Below, piece by piece: positions 60,155 to 64,000 of a DNA stretch of 64,000 nucleotides; positions within the stretch are counted from its first letter, which is position 1, and each line of letters starts with the position of its first letter. The translations under genes were made by a program, and so were the position numbers. The notes beneath the pieces were generated by a model. That model searched no databases, was not told where the DNA came from, and saw only the letters and a program-made list of their open reading frames with translations. This stretch comes from Sindora glabra (Eukaryota; Streptophyta; Magnoliopsida; Fabales; Fabaceae), in NCBI GenBank assembly GCA_020226215.1, contig CM035235.1:40349457-40413456 (forward strand), in the 5' to 3' direction.

Positions 60155-61854
60155 CAAATTTGGTCCATAGTGTATGCCAATAAAATTAAGCCATGAAACA
60201 CCCAAATAAATCAAATAAGCATTAGACTAGACTTTTTCTTACATGAGAGGCCATGACTCCAAAAAAGGTGCATTGTGCCCTCACCACTTCTCAATAATTA
60301 AGGTTTTAACATCAAAGTTGAAAGGTCTTACTCCCATTACACCAATGATAATAAGGTGGAATTGGGCTACCCTTGTTATGCTAATGTCATATTTATGATA
60401 TCAAGGCAAAGTACAATGTGATCTTTACACACATATCATAACATCAAAATTGCAATGTTAAGGTAAAGCATGTCCTAATCCTATCCCATAACTGTGATAT
60501 CAAGGCAAAACATGATTGTTTCTATTGTATATTTAATAGGTTTACTAACCTTTAACAATTGACTTTCAAATATAGATAGTCCTCTATGGAAGCCTAGGCC
60601 ATGACCTTTCCATCTTTACTCAATACCAAGGTTTAGATCTATGTACATTGCCCAAGGTTTGGGATTGATTAACAAAAGCCTACTTTTTTAGTTAGAAACT
60701 AGAAAATGGACCTAAGTTTATGGACTGGTGCACAAGTTTGCAAAAAATATAGTTTAAGACCTATAAAAGTAAAGTTCATTGGACTAAAAACTATCTAATT
60801 TGTTGGATCTATAATCTACATGAACCTAATGCAATAGTTAGCAGGCGGTTTGCATTTCAGTTTTTTTAGTTCTTACTTTAATTCTTTTCAACTTAGATTT
60901 TAATACCCAACATAAACTCAAGCAACTTAAACTCAATTCCATTTGGCTTAATCCAAATAAGTTATCATTAAGAAAAGTAAAACTTCTTTCAAACTTTGGG
61001 CTAAAATAAAATAATTAAATAATATAAATAAACTAATAAACATAAAACTTGTCTTTAAAAATTTAAAGTTAAGGAAACTAAATAGTCATCATCAACCTAC
61101 TTTTATATTGCCTTGACACACATGAGACCTCTAACTTCAATGAGTTTTTTAACATCACTATTTGACTTTTGTCTCTAATGACATCATTTAGCATAGCCAA
61201 ATGTTGTTCTTTTTGTGCTTCAATGCTATGCAACAAAAGTAATGTAGGGAAATGCATTTGCTAGTGGTAACCTTCTTAATGCAAATGTTAAAGAGATGCT
61301 CATCTCTTACTAATTAAGCACAATTTGGTTTCCTCAAAGTAATGCTAATTTTTTTTAAATGTTTTATTGATTTGTTTTATGTTTGCCTATTTTAATTTTA
61401 TATGTTGATTATAATGCATGTTTTTGTTAAACAATTTAGGCTAATTAATTTTATTTACAGCTGACTAGCTAACCAATTGGGCTTTATTAGAAAAAAAGTT
61501 TAATAAATCATCCTTTGTGTCCATAAACTAGAGTTTTTAGAACTCAGACTTTAAAATTTAGAGTCCATGAGTTTTATGGACCATTTCAATAAATAGGATA
61601 AGCCCATTAAATAACTTCACTAAAAACTACAATCTTGATAATGGTTCATGTGTCATTGGAGTATAGAAGAATTTGTTTCCCTTAGCTTCATGGGAAATCA
61701 TGATAAAGTGGATTAGTTGAATTGAAGTAAGGGCCTTATCCAGTATGAATACAAAGTCTTCATGCTTTACATTAGTACAAAGAGCTCTAACACTATGTTA
61801 AAATGCAATCGTAGAATGAAAACACAATGAGAAATACAGTATAGGTTACATGCA
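60155..61854 (+). repeat. Dispersed repeat R1, copy 2, with an insertion; possible 3' LTR of the gypsy element
   Basis: Co-linear with 19,981-20,764 at both ends but interrupted by about 0.9 kb between TTAGTTAGAAA (near 60,705) and CAATCTTGATAATGG (near 61,632). It is in the same orientation as copy 1. See copy 1 for the LTR argument and its weaknesses. Confidence 0.5.
60710..61610. mobile_element. Insertion of about 0.9 kb within repeat R1 copy 2
   Basis: Defined by comparison with the uninterrupted copy at 20,490-20,520. The left end reads AAATGGACCTAAGTTTATGGAC, and the right end in reverse complement AAATGGTCCATAAAACTCATGGAC, an imperfect inverted repeat. No protein is encoded. The superfamily is undetermined. 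Confidence 0.55.
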
Positions 61855-63026
61855 TAGACATCTAATCCTAATGACATGTCATGTCATAACTAATCTTAAA
61901 ACATATGAGCAATTGCTTTCCAACCTATCTTTACATTCTCAATATGATCTTAGACATGTAATCGTGCACTATCCAAGATGTCACGACCATGTTCAAGTGT
62001 AAGAGAAAGCATACATACAATAACTAGTATTTATATTCATCTAGACTAACTATCTGATGGCATTACCTGAATGCCAAAATCCACAAGTGGACCTATTTGT
62101 AACCACTCAATAATAATTAATTACCTAAGGGAATAGATCCTTAAAGAAAAAGAAGAAATAAAAAGAAATTAAATTCTAAGGAACTTTGTGAGGGAAACAT
62201 CAAAGAAAGAATAATGAATGGTTGAATTTAATTATACTCTATGACCGAATCTTAAGAGAAACTAACTATGCTCCTTTCCAATATATAAGGCAAAATCATG
62301 TATCTTAGGAAGAATTTGAATGTACCCCATGGTTCATTATTCTTTATGGAAATGATTAGTTTTAATATGCTACTCAATATTGTATTAAAGTTCAACTTCT
62401 TACTAATGAACTTGGCATATCTACATAAAGATCATTATTTAATAATCATACAAGAAGATAAACAATAGTGGAAAGTGAATATTGTTGTAACTCATTTTAT
62501 TTTATCCTTTATAAGCTCATAATTATCCTTCTAAGTTAATCTTATCCCTTATAAGTAGACATATAGATCCAGTGATTATAACTACAATATATGTCATTAT
62601 CCTAACATCATTAATCTTATTAATCACATAATGTTCAATTTAACAAGTGCTTAACTAACATTCAATTCCATAGCTATAATGCAAACATTCACATAAACAA
62701 GTACAAATCACAGTTTAGTACCATCTTAATTCGTATATATCATAAACTATTCATACTTATGTATTACAAAATAAATTAATTCATTGTACATAATGTGTAT
62801 CACAATATCACCATGCCTCTTTGCATGACCTCTAAAATCTCATCTAATATCAATTTGTGCATGTTAACTCATATTAACACCATAGAATAATAAGTAATTG
62901 TTTAAAATCATTAAGGCAAGTATTAATTAGAATCATTTTGAGTATAATCGATTATACTAATCTAAAAAGCAACTCAATAAGGGTATAATCAATTATAAGG
63001 GTCAATAAAATAATTCTTAGCTTGTA
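61855..63026. other. AT-rich intergenic DNA, no gene seen
   Basis: No coding region, RNA or clear transposon terminus is visible. Confidence 0.5.
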
Positions 63027-64000
63027 CACTATAAGAAAGCCATTATTTAGTGGAATTAGTGATAAAACTATCATTAGCAAATGAGCTTGTAAAAGCTTAA
63101 AAATAATTGGTGGTATTTTCTAGATTTATTGATAAGTGTAAACAAGTTAGTTGCTAATTTCATCAATAAATTGTTAAAGTTTTTTAAAAAATAAAATATA
63201 TTCAATCTCTAAATTTGCCAATAAATTTTGACTAATAAACTTATTAATAGAACTAAAAAAGTTATTTTTTAATTATTGATAGATTTAGCAATAAGGTTTG
63301 TGTAAAAATTTAAAATTTTGTTTAGTGATGTAATGAATTTTTTTAAAAAAATTAAAAATAAACATATTGTAATTTATTGCTAATTGAAATACACCATATT
63401 ATTAAAATGTGTCAGTGACAAGCTAATCCTTTGTTGAACTAGACCTTATATTAGATCTCGATACTAGTCCATACTTTTCCTTTTTTCCTTTTCTTCTCTC
63501 TACCTCTTCCTTCATACTACCGTGTGCTTCACTACTTGCTATCCTTCACTTTAATCAATGGGCTTTCCTAAATCCATGGCATTTTGTTGATTTTTAAATT
63601 TTTGATAATTTTAGTGTATAGAGTTACTGATTTGTTAGACTTTTAAGTTCATTGAACTTATTTTGTATGATTTAGGATTTAGGACCTTCTAGTTTGTTGA
63701 TTTTAATGATTTGGACTTCAATTTTAATTTGGTATTTGATGTTCAATTATCTTTTATTTGTGTATAACTTGAAATTAATTTGTTAATGATTGCAATATGG
63801 TTAATTTAAGGTTAATCTTCTTTTCATGGTCAATTTTATCTCTTGTTTGGTTATAACTTGAGAATTTGATTTAGTTTAATATTTGTTTATAATGTTTATT
63901 TGATTTGTGTATAATTATAGGGTTTAGTACTAGTTTAATTTTAATATCTTTGTAATGTGTATTTAACCCTAATTTATAATGTGTATTTTAAAACTTGATG
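63027..64000 (+). mobile_element. CACTA (En/Spm) transposon 5' end, truncated by the window
   Basis: CACTATAAGAAA at 63,027-63,038 is very close to the common plant CACTA terminus CACTACAAGAAA. The next 400 bp hold repeated short words in both orientations (TTAGTGATAAA, AATTGGTGGTATTTTC, TTGCTAATTTCATCAATAAA, TTTGCCAATAAATTTTG, TTAGCAATAA), typical of CACTA subterminal repeats. A pyrimidine-rich leader-like stretch follows at 63,480-63,550. The other end lies beyond the window, so size and coding content are unknown. Confidence 0.65.

Noticed and set aside
1..64000. CRISPR arrays, bacterial operons, organelle inserts, rRNA genes
   Set aside because: No regular spacer-repeat structure, ribosome-binding sites, or recognisable organelle or rRNA sequence was seen.

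Overview
This window looks like repeat-dense intergenic DNA of a flowering plant, probably a eudicot. It is very AT-rich and contains degenerate Ty1-copia, Ty3-gypsy, Mutator-like (MULE), hAT-like and CACTA sequences, plant-style introns and a plant mobile domain (PMD) gene. I found no convincing host gene, rRNA or tRNA. The species cannot be named from the sequence.

Layout. Positions 1-19,980 are AT-rich DNA with microsatellites, small direct duplications, a related pair of MITE-like repeats (about 3.5-4.0 and 11.47-11.90 kb) and a 24-base poly-C tract. From about 20 to 62 kb there is a stack of nested elements. The oldest layer is a decayed plus-strand Ty3-gypsy element: gag about 23.6-24.3 kb, protease 25.2 kb, reverse transcriptase (RT) 27.1 kb, RNase H 27.7 kb, integrase 28.35-29.34 kb and 31.69-31.87 kb. 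A minus-strand ORF remnant follows its integrase. Small hAT-like elements, a possible 2.2-kb LTR and several LTR-like sequences interrupt it. A repeat pair at 19,981-20,764 and 60,155-61,854 may be its LTRs. A minus-strand Ty1-copia element lies within this DNA (40,480-57,541) and keeps both LTRs, the primer-binding site and the polypurine tract.

The centrepiece is an 11.2-kb MULE (43,997-55,181) that split the copia GAG-pre-integrase region. It has a perfect 9-bp target duplication, long imperfect terminal inverted repeats (TIRs) and, inside the TIRs, arrays of paired GGCGCC motifs. It carries a broken MURA-type transposase (PB1-like N-terminus, GCM1/WRKY-like zinc finger, DDE region, SWIM finger, CCHC knuckle) and, 265 bp downstream on the same strand, a five-exon PMD pseudogene. 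A 0.9-kb non-autonomous relative (53,331-54,241) with the same TIR family and the same motif pairs sits inside its 3' part. The order of events is therefore copia, then the PMD-MULE, then the small MULE; the gypsy remnant is most likely older than all three.

From 59.0 kb there is an LTR-like sequence with CACGGG/CCCGTG palindromes. From 63,027 to the window end there is what looks like the 5' end of a CACTA transposon. All coding regions are pseudogenes. Several of the in-frame stops fit C-to-T or G-to-A change, the signature expected of methylated, silenced repeats.
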